64,000 bases of DNA from Certhia americana. Lineage: Eukaryota > Chordata > Aves > Passeriformes > Certhiidae. The notes under the pieces were generated by a model. The model ran no database searches. It worked only from the letters and a program-made list of their open reading frames with translations, and was not told the DNA's origin. Below are positions 52,981 to 59,917 of this stretch, in pieces; position 1 is the first letter of the stretch, and each line of letters begins with the position of its first letter. The stretch lies in assembly GCA_018697195.1 (NCBI GenBank), contig CM031879.1, forward strand, positions 43,993,193 to 44,057,192, in the 5' to 3' direction. The position numbers were made by a program, and so were the translations under genes.

Positions 52981-55026
52981 TTGAATATGGTATATTTGAA
53001 ATCTAAATAGTGTTTCCTTAGGATACAGTAACATACAACAAAGAATAATAACTTATGGATACTTTTAAGACTTTAAAGAATTTTTGCTTTTCCTCAATAT
53101 TTAACTTTTACCTTGAAATATTTTAAAAGCTAATACAAAAACAGTCAAAAAAGGTGAAGCATTAGCATTGCTTAGCTTGAGCCTGGAACTTAGAAGTATA
53201 CTTTAAATAACAAACTACCTTTTCTACTGATGTAGAGCAGCCTCATCTAGTGGAAAGTGCTCCTGCCTGTAGCAAAGAGGGTTGAAACTCCATGATCTTT
53301 AAGGTCACTTCTAATCCAAACTGTTCAGTGATTCTATATAAATCAATCTTACAGCAGCAGCAAACAGTTTATTTAAGCCAATTTTCAAGATACAAATTAT
53401 TGCAGACTACATATGAAACACTATGTCTTTGTTTCATGTGAAATGGCATAGTAGCAGTTGATGGGAAAGAAAATCTTTATTCCAAGTGCATGTCCTCTTC
53501 TTTAGGATGCTCTGTGAAGACTCCAATTCCAAGAGGTGATAAATGAAATTTAGCACTGGCCCGCATCAGTAGCTCTAGCTGTGCAGCAGCAGACTACTTT
53601 TTATCATTTTGACTACAGATGGAAGACATCCAGTTTTCTCTTCCATATTAACTGAGAATATACAGTCCTGACCAAGAATGTGGACTGTGGAAACTTTCCC
53701 ACTTGCTGAGGAGGAATTAATTATCCAGACCAGAGTATTGAAAGCATTCAGCAAAAAAGTCTGCCTTTTTATCTGTTTCTCTTTCCTTGGAGTGTTTTAA
53801 CACCTGCCATGCATCAGGAATCATTCAGAAAATACAAAAAATACAAGAAAAACATTCACATGTTTGTGCGATGTGGCTTAGAGCACGTTACAGATTTGTC
53901 AGATCTTTTTAAATATGGCATTGGGAATAGGTTGAATTAAGGGGTAGGATCTAAAATGTCTGTATGGGGCATCTGAGAATAAGCAGGGTGCAAACAGGTT
54001 GATCACAGAAATTTTAAGTACACTTAAAAATAAGCCCTCATTCTGTCTTTCTGTATTTCTCTCTATACCAAGAAATTTAACTTGGGAGCACGGACACTCT
54101 CTGACATTTTGAAATTTAATCCCAAATGAGATACCCGTCAGAAACACAGACCCATGAAAATAATGAGATCCAATCAAATGCAAAAAGTGTGACCTGAAAT
54201 ATCAAAATAAAAATGTTGCTATGAACTCTGTTGGAGAGAACACAGTAGGAAGTGGCCATCAGACCACAACTTGATAAGAGTAGCAGACAGCAAGGAAGCA
54301 AAGGCACTGGATGGGAGAAAGTAAGTGAAGGTGGTGTAGTGAGAGGAGATTAAATGTGGTCAAGTGTGGAAAAAGGTTTCAAAGTGGGAATACAAATGAA
54401 AATTAAAAACATGATGAAGCTTTTGATATACAGAGACACCTTAATGGCATTTCTATATCAACAGTTTCAAGACGTTTTCCTTAGAGAAAGCCTGAAGTGT
54501 ATGTCTGAAAATAAGTGCAAACATTCAAAAACATGAAAGGAAAATGTAACTCTCCCGCAATATTGCTCGGCTGGGCTGGGATTCCTGAGGGCAAATGAAG
54601 ACGTGCATCTTTTACATCCCTGGTCCTGAGCTAGTTTCTTTAGGAAAGATAAGCTGGTCCTTCTAAGATTCTACTTATCTCATCCTAGGGCAGACATCTG
54701 AAACAGGTCACGTGGATCACCCTGTCAAAATGTCAATATATCTCCACTAGACATATGGGGAAGCATGAGAGAGCAGGTCAGCCTAAAATGTCCGTACTGT
54801 ACAAATCTGAAGTGAGGTAAGTTGAGCGCCACTCAAAGTAGCCATTGTTTTCATGTGAATGCTATGAAACCCTTTCTGACTTGTCAAGAAATGCAAACAA
54901 ATTTTCATGGGGACTCACCCTGAGGGTTATTGACCGAGGTGGTTTCTGAGGAGGATCTTCGTGAAGCCTGTCTCCCAAAGATGCCAGAACACGCTTCCGG
55001 TGGCCAATCAAGCTAATTTTTAAGAC
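7747..55026 (-). CDS. ANKS1B: ANKS1B (AIDA-1/EB-1), 3' portion: eight terminal coding exons
   Basis: Ankyrin-repeat, SAM and PTB domain scaffold; in mammals an abundant postsynaptic-density and nuclear-shuttling adaptor that binds APP and PSD-95. Eight minus-strand exons join in one frame to 330 residues. Residues 1-36 are the end of SAM2, 37-96 a Ser/Pro/Arg-rich linker, about 97-265 the run into and through the PTB domain, and 266-330 a Pro/Lys-rich tail ending KYETTIF. Recognition rests on family memory: segments such as [17 protein letters not shown] and [18 protein letters not shown] are PTB hallmarks of the ANKS1 family, and the tail ([19 protein letters not shown], then [15 protein letters not shown]) matches ANKS1B rather than ANKS1A. 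All splice borders are AG/GT and all introns are phase 0. The gene is cut by the window edge: the ankyrin repeats, SAM1 and start codon lie upstream of 64000. The reading frame shows no break. The span given includes introns. Confidence 0.96.
7858..8998 (-). other. ANKS1B last intron (1.14 kb)
   Basis: Shortest intron here. Donor GTAAGTAG, acceptor TTTGTCTTAAAG. It contains a C-run at about 8211-8219 and a purine-rich run at about 8519-8575, but no recognised repeat or gene. Confidence 0.85.
8999..9166 (-). CDS. ANKS1B: ANKS1B coding exon: PTB C-terminal helix and Pro-rich tail
   Basis: 168 nt, 56 codons, phase 0 at both ends. The acceptor is TTTTGTTCCAG before AATTTAGCT and the donor is TCAGTG|GTAAGTAG. 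It encodes [20 protein letters not shown]..., the long C-terminal amphipathic helix that closes the PTB fold. This is followed by a disordered basic/Pro segment with [10 protein letters not shown], a possible SH3-type or basic motif. The tail sequence after QARKGGHS is the part that separates ANKS1B from its paralogue ANKS1A, so the symbol is assigned with confidence. Confidence 0.97.
9167..14450 (-). other. ANKS1B intron (5.28 kb) between the two C-terminal PTB exons
   Basis: Donor GTCAGTG, acceptor TTTTGTTCCAG. It includes a slightly GC-richer stretch at about 9480-9800 with overlapping chance ORFs, small tandem repeats at 10177-10225, and otherwise AT-rich unique-looking DNA. No gene recognised. 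Confidence 0.8.
10177..10225. repeat. Two-copy imperfect tandem repeat (about 24 bp) with internal dyads
   Basis: Unit GGCTCCTACTGGAGCCTATT is repeated as GGCTCCTACTTAGAGCCTGT 24 bp later, with a third partial GGGCTACTAA. Each unit contains a GGCTC/GAGCC dyad and so can fold into a small hairpin. Confidence 0.7.
14451..14588 (-). CDS. ANKS1B: ANKS1B coding exon: PTB central sheet
   Basis: 138 nt, 46 codons, phase 0 at both ends. The acceptor is ATTTTTTTTAACAG before AATATTATT and the donor is GATGTG|GTCAGTG. It begins [20 protein letters not shown] and ends [12 protein letters not shown]. The block with [17 protein letters not shown] is highly typical of ANKS1-family PTB domains and forms the strands that accept the NPxY-like peptide. 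The residue after DLK is Thr (DLKTNHHY). The reading frame is intact. Confidence 0.96.
15769..15831. repeat. Polypyrimidine/polypurine low-complexity tract
   Basis: Plus strand is almost entirely C and T (CTCCCTCATCCCTTCTC...), ending in a T run; purine-rich on the transcript strand. Confidence 0.75.
18781..18809. repeat. (TA)n microsatellite
   Basis: About 14 uninterrupted TA units. Confidence 0.95.
19143..19229 (-). CDS. ANKS1B: ANKS1B coding exon: PTB core strands
   Basis: 87 nt, 29 codons, phase 0 at both ends. The acceptor is TTTTGATTTCAG before AAGTCTACA and the donor is AATAAG|GTATGTG. It encodes [20 protein letters not shown] followed by VKFIDATNK, the alternating hydrophobic central beta-strands of the PTB domain. 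Joined to the preceding exon it reads ...[13 protein letters not shown]. Some mammalian isoforms may carry a few extra residues at this junction; I saw no obvious microexon for them in the 9.5 kb intron upstream. Confidence 0.95.
24441..24992 (-). mobile_element. CR1 LINE, 5'-truncated, about 550 bp
   Basis: Reverse-oriented CR1 covering the end of ORF2 and the 3' UTR. On the minus strand the translated remnant includes [20 protein letters not shown], typical of the CR1 reverse-transcriptase protein C-terminus. The plus strand shows the usual complement: TCTCCCCTCAGTTTCCTC, TTCTCCAGGCTGAACAGATC, and a decayed tail TTCACAGAATCAGTG. It is inactive, with stop codons and indels. Confidence 0.92.
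26031..26065. repeat. AAT/ATT trinucleotide-rich patch
   Basis: Runs of AAT followed by ATT around 26043-26061, forming a weak dyad. Confidence 0.7.
26517..26575. repeat. Long imperfect hairpin, 14-bp perfect core
   Basis: Core arms TGTCACATATAAAC (26529-26542) and GTTTATATGTGACA (26550-26563) are exact reverse complements around a 7-nt loop. Beyond a 4x4 internal loop, GGGGGGT (26518-26524) pairs with ACCCTCC (26568-26574), with one G-T wobble on the plus strand. The total hairpin is about 59 nt, the length of a small pre-miRNA stem, but it could equally be a palindromic repeat relic. Confidence 0.8.
28761..28832 (-). CDS. ANKS1B: ANKS1B coding exon: PTB YLGS motif
   Basis: 72 nt, 24 codons, phase 0 at both ends. 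The acceptor is TTTTTGTTCTAG before TATTTAGGT and the donor is ATGAGG|GTAAGTTT. It encodes [14 protein letters not shown] through DACAKMR. The YLGS signature is the classic first beta-strand and turn of PTB domains, and the following residues form the first helix region. It is too short to show as a long ORF and was found by expecting the segment between KAF and KSTEQ. It is the smallest coding exon in the window. Confidence 0.94.
30768..30855. repeat. T/G-rich low-complexity tract
   Basis: Plus strand is nearly all T and G (TTTGTTTGGTTGCTTGG, later a T-run of about 13); the transcript strand is A/C-rich. Confidence 0.75.
32234..32252. repeat. Poly(A) run, about 19 nt
   Basis: Uninterrupted A tract preceded by CATT. 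No retrocopy body was recognised next to it. Confidence 0.9.
32975..33103 (-). CDS. ANKS1B: ANKS1B coding exon: entry into the PTB domain
   Basis: 129 nt, 43 codons, phase 0 at both ends. The acceptor is GATTTTCAG before ACAGGAGAC and the donor is GCATTT|GTAAGTG. It starts [20 protein letters not shown] and ends with SCDYKAF. The segment ...[19 protein letters not shown] leads into the first strand of the PTB fold, which is completed by the next exon ([12 protein letters not shown]). It follows a 16.4 kb intron, the largest complete intron seen here. Confidence 0.95.
37385..37398. promoter_or_regulatory. Candidate RFX X-box
   Basis: GTCACCATGACAAC fits the X-box pattern GTNRCC-N2-RGYAAC at all but one defined position. 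A second half-site-like GGTTATGGTAAC lies 8 bp before it (37365-37376). It lies about 460 bp from the CpG-dense patch. A single motif match of this length can occur by chance. Confidence 0.35.
37860..38200. promoter_or_regulatory. Intronic CpG-dense patch (possible small CpG island or internal promoter)
   Basis: In otherwise CpG-depleted DNA, this stretch of roughly 340 bp carries about 25 CpGs, including CGCGCGGGGCGG near 38123 with a GC-box-like GGGGCGG. CpG retention suggests germline hypomethylation. Its position, about 4.8 kb upstream (in transcript sense) of the first PTB-leading exon, would suit a promoter for a PTB-only isoform; that is inference. No TATA box or recognised first exon was seen. 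Confidence 0.45.
42445..42745 (-). mobile_element. CR1 LINE fragment, about 300 bp
   Basis: Reverse-oriented CR1 with the segments GAGATGAGACCAGATTGCTC, TCATGTCTTGAAAACCTC and CAACCTGTCCCCCTGCTTGC, and near its far end CTCCCAACCATCTTGGTGGC. It is internally deleted and diverged. Confidence 0.75.
43216..43239. repeat. Poly(A) run, about 24 nt
   Basis: Uninterrupted A tract between GGG and TCCCC. Confidence 0.9.
43636..43793 (+). mobile_element. CR1 LINE 3' end, about 160 bp
   Basis: Plus-oriented CR1 3' UTR: CCATCCATGGAAGTGGTCAAG, then GTTGGAATAGATGATCC and the diagnostic tail TTCTATGATTCTATGA. It is severely 5'-truncated but retains a clear tail. Confidence 0.9.
44839..44870. repeat. Perfect 14-bp hairpin, 4-nt loop
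   Basis: CTGATTGTTCACAC (44839-44852), loop TTCT, GTGTGAACAATCAG (44857-44870). Arms are exact reverse complements; pairing stops abruptly at both ends. Confidence 0.9.
44951..44973. repeat. Poly(A) run, about 23 nt
   Basis: Uninterrupted A tract, just after a shorter A-rich stretch. Confidence 0.9.
46332..46373. repeat. 19-bp direct repeat, 4-bp spacer
   Basis: TGCTCATTGTTTAAGAAAT occurs at 46332-46350 and again at 46355-46373, exact in both copies (period 23). Confidence 0.9.
47472..47544 (-). repeat. C-run tract; G-quadruplex candidate on minus (sense) strand
   Basis: Plus strand is an A/C-only low-complexity region with C-runs at 47472-47476, 47495-47499, 47501-47503, 47524-47534 (11 C) and 47541-47544. 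Read on the ANKS1B transcript strand these are G-runs separated by short spacers, meeting the usual G4 pattern. Confidence 0.75.
48622..48851 (+). mobile_element. CR1 LINE 3' end, about 230 bp
   Basis: Plus-oriented CR1: TTTAGACTGAATATTAGG, then AAATTTCTTCACTGAGAGGG, GGTCAGGCATTGGAGTGAGC, ending with TTTCTATGGTTCTGTGGC as a decayed tail. It spans the last codons of ORF2 (frame remnant [10 protein letters not shown]) and the 3' UTR. Confidence 0.92.
49463..49642 (-). CDS. ANKS1B: ANKS1B coding exon: SAM2-PTB linker
   Basis: 180 nt, 60 codons, phase 0 at both ends. The acceptor is CTGTCCAG before GAACCTAGT and the donor is GCACAG|GTAGGA. It encodes a Ser/Thr/Pro-rich stretch ([18 protein letters not shown]) followed by a hydrophobic patch (VPHIIM) and a strongly basic run ([14 protein letters not shown]), ending [10 protein letters not shown]. 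This is the flexible linker between SAM2 and the PTB domain; no enzymatic function is expected. It is rich in potential Ser/Thr-Pro phosphosites. In the open frame the codons run past the donor into intron (VGLKP...), which marks the exon edge. Confidence 0.95.
50292..50307. repeat. (AATA)n short microsatellite
   Basis: About four AATA units. Confidence 0.8.
52902..52980. repeat. Compound (GT)n(TA)n microsatellite
   Basis: GT units from about 52902, then TA units with single interruptions (TGTTA, AAA, GTA) to about 52980. Likely polymorphic. Confidence 0.93.
53235..53340 (+). mobile_element. CR1 LINE 3'-end scrap
   Basis: About 105 bp: CTCATCTAGTGGAAAGTGCTC, then GATCTTTAAGGTCACTTCTA, ATCCAAACTGTTCAGTGATT and CTATATA tail. 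Old copy. Confidence 0.8.
54919..55026 (-). CDS. ANKS1B: ANKS1B coding exon: end of SAM2 with basic HRKR motif
   Basis: 108 nt, 36 codons, phase 0 at both ends. The acceptor is a pyrimidine-containing ...TTATTTCAG before GTCTTAAAA, and the donor is AGG|GTGAGT. The product begins [20 protein letters not shown] and ends PPRSITLR. In ANKS1B this is the last helix of the second SAM domain plus the start of the linker. The HRKR cluster corresponds to the nuclear-localisation signal reported within AIDA-1 SAM2 (established knowledge); the residues themselves are visible here. It is the most 5' exon I could find in the window. The exon encoding the rest of SAM2 (ending near ...WEVELIN in relatives) was not found before 64000. 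Confidence 0.95.
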
Positions 55027-55186
55027 CTGAAATAATATCAAAAATACATCATTAAACAAGCACATGGCAACCATTACCTGAAGATCCGTTCAGACTGCAG
55101 CCATTTTTTCTTTAAACCTTTTAACAAGTTAGTCATCTAGACAGGCTGAGCAGACAGGGAACTGTGTGAGGCAAACAATCAGCAGA

Positions 55187-55500
55187 GAAAATGAGAGGTG
55201 AGATCAGAGGAAAAACACTGTAAAATGAAGGAAGAAACTAGAGCATGTATAGGTGTGGAGAACTGTAAAAAACAGACTCAAATTTGAGTACAGAGGAAAC
55301 AAAAGTGAAATAAAGAGAAGGCAGAAGAGCAGGATGAAAAAAAGGGAAGGGGATGAGAAGACTGGAGAAGGAAATGCAAAAGTGTATGCAAACGGTGAGG
55401 GATGTGGATTAAAGTAATTCATGGGATGGATGAGGAAAAGAGTGAGAAACAGCCAGCGAATGCTTAGAGGAGGCAAGAAAGAAAAAAAGGCATTGTACAA
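55187..55500. repeat. Purine-rich tract upstream of the SAM2-end exon
   Basis: About 310 bp in which the plus strand is strongly A/G biased (GAGAAGGCAGAAGAGCAGG and similar). In transcript sense it is a long pyrimidine-rich stretch starting about 160 nt upstream of the exon at 54919-55026. Confidence 0.7.
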
Positions 55501-56685
55501 TGTGTCAATGTTACCACTTCTAAATTTATTCACCATGCCTTTCACAGCGTTGCTAGGAAAGAGTTAAAACTGCAAGATTTGGAAGAGGAGGAGGGAATAG
55601 TTTCTCTCAAAGTGACCTTGCAGCTGGGAATGCTAAAATGGTTGGTGTGGGAAAACTCCATTTCTTACGCCTAATGTTATTGAAGTCCTGTGGAGAGATG
55701 ACACACTCTCACAGACATGGGGGAAGCCTTGTGTTATAGAGAGGCAGGAGCCCTCCCTTCCCCTCCTGCCAGCTAGAATGGAGACATGTCCCTCTGCCAC
55801 CCCGTGTGGTTAGCAAGGTAACAAAATAAATCTACCCTTTGCATTTTGGCTGTGGTTTGAGGGTTGCCCTTGGTTACCGGTCTGTGTAGATTCACACACA
55901 CACAGGTAATCTCCAAGTATTTCATACAGTTTGTGTTATCATGTAGAATTATCCTTGTGTAAGAAACACTTGGTGGACACTCTTTACCCTGGAGTTGTAT
56001 TACTTTTTTTATCAGACACAAAACCTCTGTTGCACAGAAGGGTGTCCATCAGTGGATATGTTCACACATATCATGCTTGTCCAAACTCTGAGAATGCTGC
56101 CAAAAAGTTGCCCCAAATTTACAGAACTACTCCTCATTTGTATTTCTCCATGTCCCTGCCTCAGTCAAAACCACCGCTGCTCTCAGGAAAGGGGGGAGAG
56201 CAGAAGCAGCGAGTCAGAAATTTTAAGTATTAGTGGGAAAAGTAACCTATTTCAATGCTATTCTTTAATGGCTACAATGGCTGCAGCATAGAGTGTATAG
56301 CAGCACTAATTGTAGCAGCAAAGCCTCTGCTCTGCAAACAGCAGTGTCCTTACATAACTCCTCCAGACTGTACATGTGGTTTCATACTCCAGAGCTGCCT
56401 CCATTCCCTCTCAGAAAACAGTAATTCCCACTATATTTAGGACCACCGTGTGTCAACACCCTTCAGTTGAGAGGAAGTTCTCACTCAACCTAGAAAAAGT
56501 AATAGTCTCTAAAAAAACCTGGAAACGCTACATCTTAAATGAACAACTACCTCAGCTTGAGCGGTAGCACTAAGAGCTACAATTCATGAGAACAAACAAA
56601 ACCCACAACTCAGCAACTCCCCTGCTACATCTCTTACATCCAGTATCTCAAAATATGGTGCAGCAAAATGCTATCATTATTCTGG

Positions 56686-56746
56686 TATCCATGTCTATCC
56701 ATCCATTATCCTGCCTATCCATGTGCACATGAATCCATCCATGTTT
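56686..56746. repeat. Degenerate (CCAT)n patch
   Basis: Repeated ATCCAT/TATCCATG units with interruptions. Confidence 0.7.
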
Positions 56747-59746
56747 CCTCTGTTAAATGCCTCTGTGCTATCTGATACTGTTAAACATCAATAACCTCTT
56801 TTCTGCCCACATCTCCAAAGTGATGGGCTATGACAAGAAGCAGATGGAGGCCTTCCTCCGAGAGGCAGCTTACAGGGGTGTTGCAGACCCTGCAGCTCAG
56901 CAGCAAACACAAGCTGCAGTCCCACAAACCACCCTGCTATGTGCTATCCCTTCAGTCTAAATCTAGAGAAGCACGAGTGAAGCTGAGATAATGCAGCACA
57001 CAGAGAAATGCCTGAGGCATGCAGGAGACTTAGTTATGTATTCAGTTTACACTGAGTGCTAAACAGAAGGGTGCACAGTTTATCTCTGTATTTAACTAAA
57101 TGAAACACGTGAATGAACTACAGCTGCTTTAAGCATTACTCAAGTAATGCACTTCAGTGAACTTGCTTCTTTCATAATGCTTCCCCATCAACAAGATCAT
57201 TTATCCAGAGATTTTCAAGCCAAGCTAAAGTTCTTTGGGCTGCTTCAAGGTCTTCAGCACTCTGACTGCCTTATTAGCTATATCAAACAACACAAAGCAA
57301 TTCTCTTTGACTTCACAGAGCTGTTGAACAACGGGAGAGAAAAGGACATGAGTCTTGAGGGATAGCACACATAAGAGATCAGCAGACATGTCTCAATGAC
57401 TAAATTATTTCAAAAACTGGCACTGCTAAGCCTACTGCATATTTTGTTTTTCTATTATAATGGTGGTCTCCCCAAATGTGAATGGGAGGGAGTTAACGAT
57501 GCAACCTGCAGAAACATATGGTCCTTAGGCAACAGGCAGCTGCATCCCAGTATCATCTGGAGCACACACTCCATTAACTGAAGACAGCTGTATTCTTCTG
57601 GAAATGACTCCCTAGCAATTTTCTTACTTGGAAAACCTGTTCCTCAGCTTACAAATATAAATACTGTTTTCTGACACACTTCTATATTTGAGTTATGAGG
57701 GTTTAACAAACATCCTGAAAGTCTGGAAACTCGTCCTGTGATGGATTATCCTTGACAGTATTTATCAAAAATGTCAAATATCACAAATATAGGTCAACAG
57801 TGCAGAATGGCACAGTTGCCTAAAGCAGTACCATTGAAACGTGTTAATGCTGAAAGTCTTGCACTTAAACAGCCCATAAGTTAGCTTTCCTGGTACATAA
57901 TTTCTATAAATCAGGTTACAGTGAACACCATAACACTGAACTAACACTGAATAAGGACAGTCAATACAGTGCACCTAAGTGTCATGTAGCGAGGCATTTT
58001 GTCAAATGGATTGTAGCCCACTTACTAGACAACAATGAAATGAGTTTTGCAGTGTGGCTGCAGGAGTCAGCAACAACATGTCATCAAACTGTTCAGAACA
58101 GCTCAAGGCTGTCCCCCAGCAAGTTATTTCATTACTGGGACAAAAGGAAAAAAAAACCAAAAAGGCATGTACATGACATGCTTCTTTCCACACTGACAGC
58201 AGGATACCCGAAACAAAAATGATACTAGTCTATTTCATGTATTTGATGTTGCAATACAATTAAAAGAGAATGGGGCAAGTCATTCATCTAAAGCACTGAT
58301 GCATGCACAAAAATTTAATCTTATTTTTACTTCTGTACTCTGCAATGATTAGCATACAAAATGAAATTCCACTAGGAAATGTAAAAAATCTACAAATATA
58401 ACCAATGTAACACTCTGCATTTAGATCTCTGGCTTAGTTGACAGATGTTTCAAAAGACACATGTAGCCCAATAACTCCCTGATGACTGTGTATGTGCAAA
58501 TACTGGAATTAACAAGTTATTCCACTTAAAAATGAGCTTTACTTCTGCAACATTCTTCTGCTTAATCTTTTCTTTAATTGAATAATAATATTTGATACTG
58601 TATGATTCTACTTTGTGGGTTGTTTTTTTTTTTCCAGAATATTACAAAGATTACTGAAATTCAAGACATTAATTCTCCTTCTTTTGGAATAATCTGAAAA
58701 ATTTTTGTATGGGATAAAATTGGGATCATAATAGCACAAGAGGTCTAGACTAAATGTGCAGCAATTGGACACTAGTACCCAGATACAAAATAAAAAATTA
58801 AAGAGTGATCAGAAAAGTGCTAGTGATGCGCTGGTAGCAGCATCAGACACTAGAACTCAAGAAAAAATGGTAAATGCAAACCAAAAAAGTGTGATCTTTT
58901 TATTTCTACAAGAAAATAGCCCAAACAGTTGCTAAAATCAATATTATTAGGCATTTTACTCCTATTCATATCGGAATAAACTCCAAGCTATCTGGAATTA
59001 CAGATGAAGGGATACATTTGATTCTTCCCCACTCCTGCCCCAGCGGGCTAATCCCAAAACATGGCAGGGCCCAGAATACCCAGGAAGTGACCCCAAATCA
59101 ACCGTATAGTTCACCTGACCAACGGGATTGGTTTAATTGAAAATTTGAAAAAGGATTAAACATACTTGCATAAATTTTCGGCATCAATTTTACAGATCCT
59201 ATCCACAGAACTGCTGTCAATGTTAACAGTTAAAACAAACATACAAACAAAATCTACCAAACAAACAAAAAAGGTAAAAACCCTCTATATTCTGCATAGT
59301 GGCCAAGATTACTTGGTGCAATAACTGGTATATTTTGAAAATTAAATAGGCCCAAGTCAGCTATGATACGTAAAGAGGGAAGGTTTAGATTAGATATTAA
59401 AAAGAAATTCATTACAGTGTGTCACCCTGATCTTTGAATGTTTTTCTTAGCCTTCTGATGTTTTGCATTTTTGTAGTGGAGTTCTCACACACATTCATGT
59501 AAACAATGATTGTTTTGCATTCCTTTCTAGAGGAAGTAAGAATTGATGGACTCTTGGTTTGACCAGTGTGGTTGGAGAGGTGGAAACTTCACCCTCCAGC
59601 CCCTGGTCACCTCTGGAATGGTGTATATATATCAAATTCATACAATACATTTCCTGTTTTCCTCCTTTCTCTGCAAAGAGAGCCGTAGTGAGTGCGTGTT
59701 CATTCGTTGCGTAGTGCGACAACAGTGAGGATAGGGTAGCACTGCA

Positions 59747-59917
59747 AAAGGCTGCTCAGAGAAGTCATGGATGTCCCATCCCTAGAAGTGCTCAAGGCCA
59801 GGCTGGCCAGGGCTCTGAGCAACCTGGCCTAGTGGCAGGTGGCCCCCATGGCAAGGGGCTTGGGACTGGGCGCTATTCAAGGTCCCCTCCAACCCAAACC
59901 ACTCTGTGATTCTATGA
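59747..59917 (+). mobile_element. CR1 LINE 3' end, about 170 bp
   Basis: Plus-oriented, fairly well preserved CR1 3' UTR: CCATCCCTAGAAGTGCTCAA, GGCCAGGCTGGCCAGGGCTC, AAGGTCCCCTCCAACCCAAA and tail GTGATTCTATGA. It is one of the less diverged CR1 copies here. Confidence 0.93.

Larger units (their letters stand above)
49643..54918 (-). other. ANKS1B intron (5.28 kb)
   Basis: Donor GTGAGTCC, acceptor CTGTCCAG. It contains an AATA tetranucleotide run (50292-50307), a GT/TA compound microsatellite (52902-52980) and a CR1 scrap (53235-53340). Nothing coding recognised. Confidence 0.8.

Noticed and set aside
55204..55545. 113-codon Phe/Leu/Ser-rich minus-strand ORF looking like a membrane protein
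   Set aside because: It arises from the purine/pyrimidine-biased tract; hydrophobicity is a by-product of T-rich codons.
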